Below are positions 18,438-28,272 of a stretch of DNA of 38,142 nt, piece by piece. The stretch's first letter is position 1. Each line of letters starts with the position of its first letter. The DNA is taken from NCBI GenBank assembly GCA_023663705.1, contig JAMPGY010000001.1, positions 295,448 to 333,589 of the forward strand. The letters are read 5' to 3'. This DNA is from Clostridium sp. (GTDB taxonomy: Bacteria > Bacteroidota > Bacteroidia > Bacteroidales > Bacteroidaceae). The translations under genes and the position numbers were made by a program. The notes under the pieces are model-generated. The model ran no database searches. It was not told where the DNA came from and saw only the letters and a list, made by a program, of their open reading frames with translations.

Positions 18438-20666
18438 CTACTTTACAAATTTCTTTGTCTCGGTGCAGTTGATGGTACGCACTGTCAGCAGATAGACACC
18501 CGATGGACAAGAGGAAAAATCTATTTTCTCCTCTTGAGCACACGAAACGGACGTGAGATGACGGGCAAAAACCTCCTTGCCGTCCAATGTGGTGAGACGG
18601 AAGTCAGCATACGGTTCATCACTATTGAAAAGCACCTTCCAACTGGCTGGTTCCTTACACAATGTGATCGGAGCAAGCGTCTGACGAGTATCGTTGATAC
18701 CGTTTCCATTGCCAGCCGAAGCACGGCGTAGACACTCTTTCAGACCCTCGTAAGCATCAATCTTGCCATACCCCCATCGAAGATCCCACTTATCACGGAT
18801 ATTCCCCGTAAACTCATCGTTAATGGCCGTCTGGGCAATGATCTCCGTGGCTTCTTCAGCATTCAGCTGAGGATAGGCCTGCATCCAGCAGGCCAAAATG
18901 CCTGTCACCTGAGGCGTAGACATGGACGTGCCCGACATCATGGCGTAATAGTAGGACTTGCTATTGGATGTCTGACGATACATTATGGTTTCGTCAGACG
19001 CAGAAAACCCACTCTCGTATTTACTTATGGATGAGGTAACAAAGGAACCCGGAGCAGCCACAAGAGGCATCGGCAGCCACTCTCCCACCACCGGACCACT
19101 GTTGGAGTAATAAGCCAGATCACCAGGAGTGAAATAAGACGCCTGCACGGTTTGTCCGGAATAGTTCTTGAATGTGTTACAGTTGTCAAACGCGGCAATC
19201 TGCAAAGAGTGTTTAGCCTCGGGGTTGATGTTATAGAGATTGTCTCCTGAAGTGTAACCGGTGATTGAAGATGCATCGGCCAGGAATTCACCGTAACCGG
19301 GATTGGCTACCCAACCGTGAACCGTAGCTCCCTGCTCGAGACCGACAGACACCACCAATACCTCGGAGTTGATGTTCATGAAAGCACTGCAACTCTCTAC
19401 CTCCACATAAATGTCCGGACGTCCGGTGTAGGAGGCTTCATAGGCTCCATAACTAAAATAGCGTCTCAAGTTATTGCTGGAAATGGTCTTAGTCTTTCCG
19501 GTGTTGATATTATACACACTGAAAGAGATCTGCATCGAACGACCGGCAGGATTCTCCGCCATGAAATACAGCACAGCCTCGTTGTCCTGACAATCCACCA
19601 TCACCTTCATGCAATCTGTGTCGGACGTGAGTTTCTTGCTGGCATGAAGATAATAGTCACCTTCGTTTCCGGCAGCCTGGCAAAAGATGAGGCCCTTGCC
19701 CAGCATTTTATCCATGAGCACGTTGTTTTCTCCCTCTCCGCTGTGGGTGCCCACCTGCGAACCTACACTAAAATTGATAACGGCCGGCTTGCCCACCGAG
19801 TCGGCATAGGCCTTGATATAGTTAACGTCCTGCAACAGTTCGTTGTCACCAAAGGTAGAGGGTATAAATACGAGATCCGCCTCGGGTGCATTGCCACGAA
19901 AACGGGTGGAATAGGCCGATCCGGCTGCGATGCCACTCACGTGAGTGGCGTGAGACTCACCTGTATTGTCATGAGTCTGGGCCTGTATATCGGAAGCTTG
20001 AGTGAGCAGATTTTTGTTACTATAGCGGTTCCACAGACGTTTGACACGAGTTTCTTTTCCGCCCGACAGACAGAAAGCCGGATGATTGAATTCAAAACCC
20101 TGATCGATAACGGCTACAATCACATCCTTTCCCGTGAATGGTGTCTCCAATCCCTCACCGGTATACACTTTATCCATATGGGTATAAGCCAACGACTTCA
20201 TCATGCGGGGCTTGAACATGCGCGAGCCCTTAATGCGCTTGATGTCGGATCGTGCCTCAAGTATGCCGATGTATTCTGCCGTGATTGTCACGGCCACCTT
20301 TCCTTCATCCAAAGCCACCGCATATAGTCCATAATCCGACAGATAGGCAATCAGTTCATCTGCGTTCTCACATTCCACCAGCACCGTATAAGCTTCGTCA
20401 TTTCCGGCGGAACGCGTCAGGGCGGATTGAGCCGCTCTTTTCTTGAAACTACGGAAGAGTACGTCAGTCCGAGTGCTGTCGGGCAGAATCGTTATCACAC
20501 TGTCGGGTTCCATAAGCCCCATGCTGTCTGACGGAGACGTCAGACTGTCATTGACAGCAATGCGCAATACCTTACGGGGCTTGCGCATCATCTGTTGAGC
20601 CATCGCATCGGTTGCCATCAATGCAAGTAAACCGAATGCAATGTTTTTCCAATAAGTAATCTTCAT
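18438..20666 (-). CDS. Secreted subtilisin-like (S8) serine protease, copy 1
   Basis: A 742-residue exported S8 peptidase. The signal peptide ends near residue 23 (DAMA-QQ). A propeptide-like region (about 90-150) precedes the catalytic domain, with Asp188 (VIVAVIDQG), His239 (SHATHVSG, Ala replacing the usual Gly of HGTH), oxyanion Asn334 (AAGNEGD) and Ser581 (SGTSMSTPQVTG). An insertion of roughly 170 residues separates the Asn and Ser motifs, probably a beta domain as in other large Bacteroidetes S8 enzymes. The C-terminus has a sorting-like tail (CPSGVYLLTVRTINCTETKK). It is paralogous to the next gene upstream, 40 bases away, and probably co-transcribed with it. Confidence 0.9.
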   Translation of the reverse strand: MKITYWKNIAFGLLALMATDAMAQQMMRKPRKVLRIAVNDSLTSPSDSMGLMEPDSVITILPDSTRTDVLFRSFKKRAAQSALTRSAGNDEAYTVLVECENADELIAYLSDYGLYAVALDEGKVAVTITAEYIGILEARSDIKRIKGSRMFKPRMMKSLAYTHMDKVYTGEGLETPFTGKDVIVAVIDQGFEFNHPAFCLSGGKETRVKRLWNRYSNKNLLTQASDIQAQTHDNTGESHATHVSGIAAGSAYSTRFRGNAPEADLVFIPSTFGDNELLQDVNYIKAYADSVGKPAVINFSVGSQVGTHSGEGENNVLMDKMLGKGLIFCQAAGNEGDYYLHASKKLTSDTDCMKVMVDCQDNEAVLYFMAENPAGRSMQISFSVYNINTGKTKTISSNNLRRYFSYGAYEASYTGRPDIYVEVESCSAFMNINSEVLVVSVGLEQGATVHGWVANPGYGEFLADASSITGYTSGDNLYNINPEAKHSLQIAAFDNCNTFKNYSGQTVQASYFTPGDLAYYSNSGPVVGEWLPMPLVAAPGSFVTSSISKYESGFSASDETIMYRQTSNSKSYYYAMMSGTSMSTPQVTGILACWMQAYPQLNAEEATEIIAQTAINDEFTGNIRDKWDLRWGYGKIDAYEGLKECLRRASAGNGNGINDTRQTLAPITLCKEPASWKVLFNSDEPYADFRLTTLDGKEVFARHLTSVSCAQEEKIDFSSCPSGVYLLTVRTINCTETKKFVK

Positions 20667-20706
20667 TATACTATTTACAAAATTCTATTATAAGATTTAT
20701 AGTTTT

Positions 20707-22845
20707 TCAACGTATCATTTTGCGAGTCTGTGCCATCTTAGCCGTCTTGACAGAAAGAAGATACAAGCCGGGCGCCAAATCTGCGAGGCCAACCTTTACT
20801 TCGTCTCCACAAGATAGTTCCGTATGTCGTTCAGCCTTCACCAACTGCCCATCGGCAGAAACGACTTGTATTTCCATATACGGTTCATTACTGTTCATCA
20901 ACACCTTCCAACAATCACGTTCTTTAAGAAACGTCACAGGCTGTTCGGTCTGATGGGTATCATTCAATCCCGTCCATCCCGAAAGGCGCAAACATTCCTT
21001 CAATCCTTCGTAGGCATCAATCTTACCGTATCCCCAGCGAGGATGCCACTCGTTGCGGGCATCTCCGGTAAATTCGTCGTTTTGCGCCGTGCGGGCAATG
21101 ATGTCAGTGGCCTGCTCGGGTGTCAACTGCGGATAGGCCTGCATCCAGCAGGCCACGATTCCGGCCACTGCGGGACATGCCATGGAAGTACCCATCTGCA
21201 TGCCGTAGTAGAAAGGCTCCTCATCACGAGTGATCTTCATTGACAGATCAAGCAACGTTTCCTCATTGAAAGCCTTCTGCTGCTTGGAATAGGCGGCTAT
21301 GACCAGACCACCGGGAGCACACACCAAGGGCATGGGCAACCAATCACCGGCTGTTGGGCCGGTGTTGCTGAAATAAGAGATATCTCCGGGTTTCAAAATA
21401 CTGGCCGTACGATCCTTCCCACTCAGCATCGTATACTTGTTCTTGTTGTTGTACGAACCGACAAGCAGCACACGACGACCGAAAGGATTAGCCCCATAAC
21501 GTGCATCACCTATCGTCACACCTTCAGGCAACACTGCGGCATCGCTGACCAGTTCACCTCGTTCCATGCCCGTGATATTGGTATGGTATTCCATGTCGGG
21601 CACCAGATTCAGCCACGAAACCAACAGGAATTCGTCTTCCGTCAGTTTGAGCGAAGCCGGTGTGGAACACGATAGTTCGGCGTAAGCCTTGCCCGAACCA
21701 CTCTCTATCTGCGAAGCCAAACGCAACAATTTCAACTGATCGGCCGTAGGGACATGAATGCATTTATCCACCTTATTATATATATAGCAGGAAACTGCCA
21801 ATTTCTCTGCGGTAGGGGAACTGCTGTAAGCACAAAGTGAGAAATCCTTGGCCGGCAGTTTCACCAGCACGGCCAAACTGTCCCCCTCACCCGCAACCGT
21901 CTTGGAGGCATGCTGTGTCAGGTTTCCGTTGTTACCGATGGCCTGCACGGCAATCATTCCCTCACCCAGCAGTTCGTCCATCCCTTTGTAGATGATGTTC
22001 AATCCGTCATGGGTCTGAGCCTGCGATCCGAAACTCATGTTCACCACACAGGGCTTTCCTTCCCGAGCGGCATATTCCTTCAGATATTTCACCTCGGAGA
22101 GCACCGTGTTCAGATTGAGCGATGATGACACCATGACTATGTCCGCATCGGGTGCCATGCCCACAAAAGGAGTGCCGTCCACGTGGGTTCCGGCCGCAAT
22201 GGAAGCCACGTGGGTAGCGTGCATCATGTCACTGCCGTCATTACCGGCGGCCTTTATCTCCGCCTCGTCCGTCACATGATCCTTGCCCAAAGCATGATTC
22301 CAGGCCTCCGCTATGCGCAAGCATCCGTCTCCGGTGGAAAAAGCAGGATGGGCATACTCAAATCCGCGATCCACAACGGCCACAATCACGCCCTTTCCGG
22401 TGAAAGGAGTCTCCAACTTGCCCGTTGTATCCTCATGCATCAACGCGGCACGCGTAGTCCGCACGGCCTCATCCAGATAAAGCTCAGCCGTATGAGCACC
22501 TATCAGTTCCGCCACCTCATCCATAGCAGCCACCCACTCCACCTGCCGGGAAGCGAGTTGAGCCACCACCAGACCGGAAGTTACCGGAGTAGCCTCCACC
22601 CCGGCCTTCGTCAACCGATCGGCTAATGCCTGCGCATCCGTACAAACTACAGACACAGGTAGAAGCCGCACATCCGCCGGAACGGCACGAAGTCCGCCGG
22701 CAGACATATTTTCCATAAGTTCCAATTGCTGCAACAGCAACGGATTGGACTTTTTCGCCACCAAAGAGTCGGTTCTCACACCGGCATACAAAGTACCTAC
22801 CGACAACAGGCAGGCACCCAGCAACAATCTATATCGATTCTTCAT
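20707..22845 (-). CDS. Secreted subtilisin-like (S8) serine protease, copy 2
   Basis: A 712-residue exported S8 peptidase from the ATG at 22845, which gives a clean signal peptide (MKNRYRLLLGACLLSVGTLYA). An in-frame GTG at 22863 is an alternative start. The catalytic triad is Asp159 (VVDRGFE), His209 (MHATHVAS) and Ser554 (MGTSMACPAVAG), with oxyanion Asn near 305 (IGNNGN). It shares long conserved blocks with copy 1, including WGYGKIDAYEGLKECLR. The tail ends LAPGLYLLSVKTAKMAQTRK. It lies 52 bases downstream of proS on the same strand, so read-through from the proS promoter is possible. Confidence 0.9.
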   Translation of the reverse strand: MKNRYRLLLGACLLSVGTLYAGVRTDSLVAKKSNPLLLQQLELMENMSAGGLRAVPADVRLLPVSVVCTDAQALADRLTKAGVEATPVTSGLVVAQLASRQVEWVAAMDEVAELIGAHTAELYLDEAVRTTRAALMHEDTTGKLETPFTGKGVIVAVVDRGFEYAHPAFSTGDGCLRIAEAWNHALGKDHVTDEAEIKAAGNDGSDMMHATHVASIAAGTHVDGTPFVGMAPDADIVMVSSSLNLNTVLSEVKYLKEYAAREGKPCVVNMSFGSQAQTHDGLNIIYKGMDELLGEGMIAVQAIGNNGNLTQHASKTVAGEGDSLAVLVKLPAKDFSLCAYSSSPTAEKLAVSCYIYNKVDKCIHVPTADQLKLLRLASQIESGSGKAYAELSCSTPASLKLTEDEFLLVSWLNLVPDMEYHTNITGMERGELVSDAAVLPEGVTIGDARYGANPFGRRVLLVGSYNNKNKYTMLSGKDRTASILKPGDISYFSNTGPTAGDWLPMPLVCAPGGLVIAAYSKQQKAFNEETLLDLSMKITRDEEPFYYGMQMGTSMACPAVAGIVACWMQAYPQLTPEQATDIIARTAQNDEFTGDARNEWHPRWGYGKIDAYEGLKECLRLSGWTGLNDTHQTEQPVTFLKERDCWKVLMNSNEPYMEIQVVSADGQLVKAERHTELSCGDEVKVGLADLAPGLYLLSVKTAKMAQTRKMIR

Positions 22846-22897
22846 CTGAATTCGCTTTTTCACATTATCCGGCGCAGAACCTCTCTCCTCCGGGATA

Positions 22898-24379
22898 TTA
22901 ATAGGAACGTGCGATGAGCACTCTGTACTTAGCCGGTTTTCCGCTCACCATATCCACGCCCGGAGTCTGCTCCACATCAAAGGGTACGCAACGTATGGTC
23001 GCCTGAGTCTCTTCCTTGATGCGAGCTTCCGTCTCGACCGTACCGTCCCAATGGCAAAGGAAGAAACCACCATCTTTCACACGGGTCTTGAACTCCTCAT
23101 AGTCGTTGCATTCATAAATATGTTCATCACGGTAGGCTTTTGCTTTGCGATAGATATTCTCCTGAATCTCGTCGAGCAACGTTTTCACATATTCCTCAAT
23201 ACCCTCGCAGGAGCGGGTTTCCTTCTCCAGCGTATCACGGCGCATCACTTCCACAGTATTGTTTTCCAGGTCGCGAGCACCGATGACGAGACGCACGGGC
23301 ACACCCTTCAGTTCATAGTCGGCAAATTTGAATCCGGGACGTTTGTTGTCTGCATTGTCATACTTCACGGAGATGCCCATGTCACGCAGACGATTGACGA
23401 TGCCAGCCACATGCTCGTCGATGGCGTGCAACTGATCCTCGCTCTTATAAATAGGTACAATAACAACCTGAATGGGGGCGAGCTTCGGCGGAAGCACCAA
23501 GCCATTATCGTCGGAATGTGTCATGATGAGCGCTCCCATCAAACGGGTAGAAACACCCCATGAGGTGGCCCAGGCATATTCCAACTTGTTGTTTTTATCA
23601 ATAAACTGCACATTGAAAGCCTTTCCGAAATTCTGCCCCAGGAAGTGGGACGTTCCGCTCTGTAACGCTTTCCCGTCCTGCATCATGGCCTCAATGGTGT
23701 AGGTGTCCAATGCACCGGCGAAACGCTCGGTCTCACTCTTCACACCCTGCACCACAGGGACAGCCATATATTTCTCGGCGAAATCAGCATACACCTTCAG
23801 CATCATTCGTGCGCGCTCCTCGGCTTCTTCCTTTGTAGCATGAGCCGTGTGGCCTTCCTGCCACAGGAACTCGGCCGTGCGCAGGAACAGACGCGTACGC
23901 ATCTCCCAGCGCATCACATTGCACCACTGGTTACACAGCAGAGGCAGGTCGCGATAACTTTGGATCCAGTTGCGGTATGTGTTCCATATTATAGTCTCGG
24001 ACGTGGGGCGGATGATTAGTTCTTCCTCCAATTTGGCGGCGGGATCCACCACAACTCCGTTTTTCTCTTCATTGGTTTTCAAACGGTAATGTGTCACCAC
24101 GGCACATTCCTTGGCAAAGCCCTCGACATGCTCGGCCTCCTTGCTCAAGAACGACTTGGGGATGAGCAACGGGAAGTAGGCATTCTGCACCCCTGTCTCC
24201 TTGAACTTATCATCCAGGGCACGCTGCATCTTTTCCCAAATGGAATATCCATAGGGCTTAATGACCATACATCCACGCACATCCGACTGTTCGGCCAGAT
24301 CTGCCTTCACCACCAATTCATTGTACCATTGTGAATAATTCTCACTGCGCTTAGTAAGATTTTTTAGTTCTTTAGCCAT
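22898..24379 (-). CDS. proS: Prolyl-tRNA synthetase, archaeal/eukaryotic-like type
   Basis: A 493-residue class II aminoacyl-tRNA synthetase that charges tRNA-Pro. It begins [20 protein letters not shown], as in other Bacteroidetes. The ATG at 24379 is preferred over one two codons upstream because this N-terminus is conserved. Class II motifs include IRPTSET and [20 protein letters not shown]. There is no YbaK-type editing insertion, and the protein ends in Tyr (RVLIARSY), both marks of the short archaeal/eukaryotic-type ProRS. Confidence 0.97.
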   Translation of the reverse strand: MAKELKNLTKRSENYSQWYNELVVKADLAEQSDVRGCMVIKPYGYSIWEKMQRALDDKFKETGVQNAYFPLLIPKSFLSKEAEHVEGFAKECAVVTHYRLKTNEEKNGVVVDPAAKLEEELIIRPTSETIIWNTYRNWIQSYRDLPLLCNQWCNVMRWEMRTRLFLRTAEFLWQEGHTAHATKEEAEERARMMLKVYADFAEKYMAVPVVQGVKSETERFAGALDTYTIEAMMQDGKALQSGTSHFLGQNFGKAFNVQFIDKNNKLEYAWATSWGVSTRLMGALIMTHSDDNGLVLPPKLAPIQVVIVPIYKSEDQLHAIDEHVAGIVNRLRDMGISVKYDNADNKRPGFKFADYELKGVPVRLVIGARDLENNTVEVMRRDTLEKETRSCEGIEEYVKTLLDEIQENIYRKAKAYRDEHIYECNDYEEFKTRVKDGGFFLCHWDGTVETEARIKEETQATIRCVPFDVEQTPGVDMVSGKPAKYRVLIARSY

Positions 24380-24401
24380 ACACATTATTAATTAATGGCT
24401 G

Positions 24402-24409
24402 CAAAAATA
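24402..24409 (-). promoter_or_regulatory. Putative -7 element of proS
   Basis: On the minus strand this reads TATTTTTG, fitting TAnnTTTG, 23 bases upstream of the proS ATG. No good -33 TTTG lies at the usual distance. Confidence 0.45.
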
Positions 24410-24453
24410 ACAAAAAAGTTCGACAGAGCAGCTCTGCATCAACGAAAAATGTC

Positions 24454-24461
24454 TATCTTTG
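24454..24461 (+). promoter_or_regulatory. Putative -7 element of the OmpA-family lipoprotein gene
   Basis: TATCTTTG fits TAnnTTTG, with the gene starting 39 bases downstream. The -33 position lacks TTTG but overlaps a small inverted repeat, CAGAGC-A-GCTCTG, at 24424-24436. Confidence 0.5.
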
Positions 24462-24499
24462 TAAGTGGTTTAACTAATCAAACTTAATACGTATAGAAT

Positions 24500-25213
24500 A
24501 TGAAAGGAATGAAATTAATGGCCGGCATCCTCAGTGCCTCCATGTTGCTGGCAAGTTGTAATATGAACAACACGGGTAAAGGTTCTCTCATTGGAGCCGG
24601 TGGTGGTGCTGCCCTCGGTTCACTCATCGGCGGATTGGCCGGCAAAGGCAAGGGTGCAGCCATCGGCGCTGCTGTTGGTGTGGCCGTTGGTACAACAGCC
24701 GGTGCACTGATCGGTAAGAAAATGGACAAAGCTAAGGCTGCTGCCGCTCAGGTGGAAAATGCACAGGTAGAGTCTGTAACCGATGCCAATGGTCTGGCTG
24801 CCGTAAAGGTTACCTTTGATTCCGGTATCCTGTTCTCGACCAGTAGCGCTGTGTTGAGTGCAGCTGCTAAAACGTCACTCAACAAGTTTGTATCGGGAGT
24901 ACTGATCCAGAACCCCGACATGGATGTTGCCGTCTATGGCTACACGGATAATACCGGCTGGAAAAACAGCACGGCAGAGCAGAGCGCACAAAAGAATGTA
25001 CAGTTGTCCAACCAACGTGCACAGGCTGTAAGCAGTTACATGACTTCTGTAGGTGCCGCGCCCACTCAGATCAAATCGGTGGAAGGATTGGGCGAAGCCA
25101 ATCCCGTAGCGGATAACAGCACAAAGGCCGGTCAGGCACAGAACCGCCGCGTAGAGGTGTACTTGTATGCCAGCCAGAAAATGATCGAGGAAGCTCAGGC
25201 TCAAGCCAACTGA
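24500..25213 (+). CDS. OmpA-family lipoprotein with glycine zipper
   Basis: A 237-residue protein. A lipobox (LLASC, Cys20) marks it as a lipoprotein. Residues about 26-75 are a glycine-zipper segment ([20 protein letters not shown], then [20 protein letters not shown]), which usually inserts in or across a membrane. The C-terminal OmpA domain (about 95-235) carries [23 protein letters not shown] and [10 protein letters not shown], the peptidoglycan (diaminopimelate)-binding fold. The likely role is anchoring the outer membrane to peptidoglycan. It is followed 43 bases later by a transglycosylase. Confidence 0.92.
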   Translation: MKGMKLMAGILSASMLLASCNMNNTGKGSLIGAGGGAALGSLIGGLAGKGKGAAIGAAVGVAVGTTAGALIGKKMDKAKAAAAQVENAQVESVTDANGLAAVKVTFDSGILFSTSSAVLSAAAKTSLNKFVSGVLIQNPDMDVAVYGYTDNTGWKNSTAEQSAQKNVQLSNQRAQAVSSYMTSVGAAPTQIKSVEGLGEANPVADNSTKAGQAQNRRVEVYLYASQKMIEEAQAQAN

Positions 25214-25256
25214 TGTTGCACACAGACAGATACAGTTCGGACATTTGATATTGAGT

Positions 25257-25982
25257 ATGCTGTCGGTTGTGAAACTGATACAGAAAATATTGCAACGGAT
25301 TGTGCTCTTCTTTTTGGGGAGCACAATCCTTGCTGTTTTAGCCTACCGCTTTATGCCCGTAGCCGTCACTCCACTCATGGTGATACGTTGTTTCCAGCAA
25401 GTGGGACGCGGAGAGAAGATACGCATGAAACACCATTGGGTGAGCCTGCAAGAAATGTCCCCCTATCTGCCTGTCGCCGTCATGGCCTCTGAAGACCAGC
25501 GTTTTCTGAATCACCACGGGTTTGACTTCACCGAAATTCACAACGCACTGGAGGAACGACAGAGCGGCAAACGTTTCCGTGGTGGAAGCACCATCAGTCA
25601 GCAAACAGCCAAAAACGTGTTTCTGTGGCCAACCTCTTCTTGGATCCGCAAAGGTTTGGAAGTATATTTCACCGGATTGATTGAACTTTGCTGGAGCAAA
25701 GAACGCATCATGGAGGTGTATCTCAATTCCATCGAAATGGGAGACGGCATCTACGGTGCCGAGGCGATAGCACAGCAGCACTTCGGACGAACGGCCAGCC
25801 GTCTGACACGCGCCAATTGCGCACTGATTGCTGCAACTCTACCCAATCCACTGAAATACAGTTCCAAGTCCCCCTCAAAATACATGCTTCACCGACAGAC
25901 GGCCATAATGAAACAAATGAAACACATCAATTTGTTTCCCATCGACATATCCGGAAAAGAAGCGACTAAAGCAAACGAATGA
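25257..25982 (+). CDS. mtgA: Monofunctional peptidoglycan glycosyltransferase (GT51)
   Basis: A 241-residue enzyme that polymerises lipid II into glycan strands on the outer face of the inner membrane. The ATG at 25257 is preferred to TTG codons 12 bases upstream. One N-terminal transmembrane helix (about 13-32) is followed by the GT51 domain: catalytic Glu79 in ASEDQRF, the RGGSTISQQ motif at 108-116, [13 protein letters not shown] near 131-143 with the second conserved Glu at 135, and ERIMEVYLN. There is no transpeptidase domain. Its last 17 bases overlap the end of the convergent DUF1460 gene. Confidence 0.93.
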   Translation: MLSVVKLIQKILQRIVLFFLGSTILAVLAYRFMPVAVTPLMVIRCFQQVGRGEKIRMKHHWVSLQEMSPYLPVAVMASEDQRFLNHHGFDFTEIHNALEERQSGKRFRGGSTISQQTAKNVFLWPTSSWIRKGLEVYFTGLIELCWSKERIMEVYLNSIEMGDGIYGAEAIAQQHFGRTASRLTRANCALIAATLPNPLKYSSKSPSKYMLHRQTAIMKQMKHINLFPIDISGKEATKANE

Positions 25983-26835
25983 CGCGCACTCCCAACTGCG
26001 AAGGATGCTTCTGCATATATTCGTAGAGCGGAACCGGTTCCACCACCACTTTTTTATGAATACTCGAGGCATGCAGCATATAGAGTCTACTGCCTTTCCA
26101 GATCGCCAGGCCCAAGTGGGATGTGTCCAGTCCGTCCTTGCGGGTGACGATAGCCAAGATGTCTCCATCCTTTATGCACGCCAATTCCTTCGGGCTCTCT
26201 TTGAGCAGATAGGCCGGAATGTAGCGTACCGTCTGCCCATTGACACGCTCCTCGTTCCGACGGATACAGGCTACAGATTCCGCATTGCCTTTCAACAAAG
26301 GATAACGTTCCGGATGTTTGCTCATATAATACAGGTTCAACTGTTGTACACCCACGAATGGCCGATAATCCATCAAGGAATCTCCCTTCACCTCACCGAC
26401 AATTCCCAAACGCTCGTTGCTGGCTATCCACTCACTGAAGTAATGATTGCGCGAGGCATAGCCGTCGCGTTCCCCGTCCATGTAGCGAATACGCTCCAGC
26501 CACCTGCAAAAAACGGAAAAAGACGGGTGAGAGTCACGGGCTGCCAGTGCGAGAGCCACCGCATTCTCCACCAATGTAGTGCAATCCATCTGACGCAAAT
26601 TGATCACAAGACGCTCCCTGCCGTCAGTCTCCAACGTGGCAGCCACATAGGGCAACCCTTTCAGCCGGAAAGCAAAGTCAATCGGACGGACAGCCCGCCC
26701 TCCATTTCCCCTCACATCCCGCAACAGATTTTCTACCTGCAAAGAGTCGTAACGTTGATAAATCAGCGATTGTGCCCATACAGTTGAAACTGTCGGCAAC
26801 CACATAGACAACCAAACGAACTTACATAACCTCAT
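25966..26835 (-). CDS. DUF1460 N-acetylmuramoyl-L-alanine amidase-like protein
   Basis: A 289-residue exported protein with a signal sequence ending VSTVWAQ (about 22). It has an NlpC/P60-related fold with probable nucleophile Cys85 in MDCTTLVEN and catalytic His240 in [10 protein letters not shown]. The family is known structurally as an amidase-like peptidoglycan hydrolase. It may cleave stem peptides or muropeptides in the periplasm. It converges on mtgA with a 17-base overlap and is divergent from the DUF5103 gene. Confidence 0.88.
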   Translation of the reverse strand: MRLCKFVWLSMWLPTVSTVWAQSLIYQRYDSLQVENLLRDVRGNGGRAVRPIDFAFRLKGLPYVAATLETDGRERLVINLRQMDCTTLVENAVALALAARDSHPSFSVFCRWLERIRYMDGERDGYASRNHYFSEWIASNERLGIVGEVKGDSLMDYRPFVGVQQLNLYYMSKHPERYPLLKGNAESVACIRRNEERVNGQTVRYIPAYLLKESPKELACIKDGDILAIVTRKDGLDTSHLGLAIWKGSRLYMLHASSIHKKVVVEPVPLYEYMQKHPSQLGVRVIRLL

Positions 26836-26860
26836 CGTTTTCAGAATTGAAATAATGACA

Positions 26861-26868
26861 CAAATATA
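26861..26868 (-). promoter_or_regulatory. Promoter of the DUF1460 gene
   Basis: On the minus strand this reads TATATTTG, with TTCG (one mismatch to TTTG) 20 bases upstream. The gene begins 26 bases downstream. Confidence 0.6.
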
Positions 26869-26901
26869 CGGATTATAATCGTCGGTTACGAATATTTGTT
26901 T

Positions 26902-26909
26902 TACTTTTG
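26902..26909 (+). promoter_or_regulatory. Putative -7 element abutting the DUF5103 start codon
   Basis: TACTTTTG fits TAnnTTTG and ends five bases before the ATG at 26914, so transcription would begin at or next to the start codon. No good -33 match is present. Confidence 0.4.
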
Positions 26910-26913
26910 CATT

Positions 26914-28173
26914 ATGAGATTACCATTTATCATGCTATTGTGCTTGGCGGCAAGTCTACCGCTATGCGCACAAGACACCCACATATCCGACCCGCAGATC
27001 CACACGCTGCAGGTAGTGGCCAACGGCAATGAGCTGCATCCCGCCATCATCAGACTCGGGCACAACAACCGTGTGGAGATCCGTTTCGATGTGCTCTCCC
27101 ACGAATACCACCGCTACATCTACAAGGTAGAACATTGTAACGCCGACTGGACACCGTCCACCGAATTGCTCGAATCGGACTACATCGAAGGATTCAACGG
27201 CCAACCGATTGAGGACTACGAAAAGAGTTTCAACACCACACTGCTCTACACCCACTACTCCATCACCCTCCCCAACCGGGATCTATCGTTCAAACTGTCG
27301 GGCAACTACCGTGTTCGAGTATATGGAGATGAGGAGGAGGACGACCCCGACACTCCTGTCCTGACGGCTTGTTTTTCTGTTGTGGAGGAAAGCATAAGCC
27401 TCGGAGCCTCCGTGAGCAGCAACACTGACATCGATTTCAATAAGAGTCATCAACAGGTCTCGTTTGCCGTGAACTACCAAACCCTCAACGTTACAGATCC
27501 TCACCGCGAACTGAAAACCGTGGTGATGCAGAACCGGCGCACCGACAACAAGGTGGTAAATCCCAAGCCGGACATACAAACCACACGCTCCATTGAGTTC
27601 AATCACTGTCGCCAACTGATTTTTCCCGCAGGAAATGAATATCACAAGTTCGAGATCCTGGACATGCACACCCCAAACATGGGAGTAGACCGCTTGGATT
27701 GGTTCGACCCGTACTATCATGCCACACTCTACGAGAACCGCACCACCCTCAACTATAGTTTCGAGCACGATCAGAACGGAGCTTATCTGATCCGCAATGC
27801 GGATAATACAGACAACGCCACCACCAGCGAATATCTATTCGTGCACTTCAGGTTGAAGAGTAAACCACTGTATGGCGGCGAGGTGTATCTGAGTGGCGGA
27901 TGGACCTACAACCGTTTCTTGCCCGAATACCGCATGACGTACAACACGCAGGAGGGAGTCTACGAGGGAACAGCACTGCTCAAACAGGGTTACTACAACT
28001 ACTGCTATCTGTTCAAGCCAGACGGAGAAGCCCCCGCCACAACCGGCCCCACCGACGGCAACTTCTACGAAACGGAAAACGAATATATAATCTTAGTTTA
28101 CTATCGTCCCGTGGGAGCAAGATACGACAAGTTGGTGGGGTATCGACAGTTGATATTCAAACCGGGAAACTGA
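26914..28173 (+). CDS. T9SS plug-family protein (DUF5103)
   Basis: A 419-residue exported protein with signal peptide MRLPFIMLLCLAASLPLCAQ. The ATG at 26914 gives this signal; an upstream TTG would not. The conserved blocks of DUF5103 are present: the N-terminal domain with YIYKVEHCNADWTPS and LLESDYIEGFN, the central HYSITLPN and SGNYRVRVY, and a C-terminal carbohydrate-binding-like domain (YGGEVYLSGGWTYN, LKQGYYNYCYLF). The founding member plugs the SprA translocon in Flavobacterium johnsoniae. Homologues also occur in Bacteroidales, where the role is less clear. Confidence 0.88.
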   Translation: MRLPFIMLLCLAASLPLCAQDTHISDPQIHTLQVVANGNELHPAIIRLGHNNRVEIRFDVLSHEYHRYIYKVEHCNADWTPSTELLESDYIEGFNGQPIEDYEKSFNTTLLYTHYSITLPNRDLSFKLSGNYRVRVYGDEEEDDPDTPVLTACFSVVEESISLGASVSSNTDIDFNKSHQQVSFAVNYQTLNVTDPHRELKTVVMQNRRTDNKVVNPKPDIQTTRSIEFNHCRQLIFPAGNEYHKFEILDMHTPNMGVDRLDWFDPYYHATLYENRTTLNYSFEHDQNGAYLIRNADNTDNATTSEYLFVHFRLKSKPLYGGEVYLSGGWTYNRFLPEYRMTYNTQEGVYEGTALLKQGYYNYCYLFKPDGEAPATTGPTDGNFYETENEYIILVYYRPVGARYDKLVGYRQLIFKPGN

Positions 28174-28234
28174 CCGTTTTTTCGGAACAAAAAAGAAAAA
28201 GCCTGTGCATTGCATAAAAATGAACGAAAAGCCT

Positions 28235-28242
28235 TACCTTTG
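28235..28242 (+). promoter_or_regulatory. Putative -7 element of the 2-hydroxyacid dehydrogenase gene
   Basis: TACCTTTG fits TAnnTTTG, 30 bases before the ATG at 28273. The -33 region has only a partial match (TTGC). Confidence 0.5.
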
Positions 28243-28272
28243 CCGCACAAAATTACCTAACGTTAGCAACGC

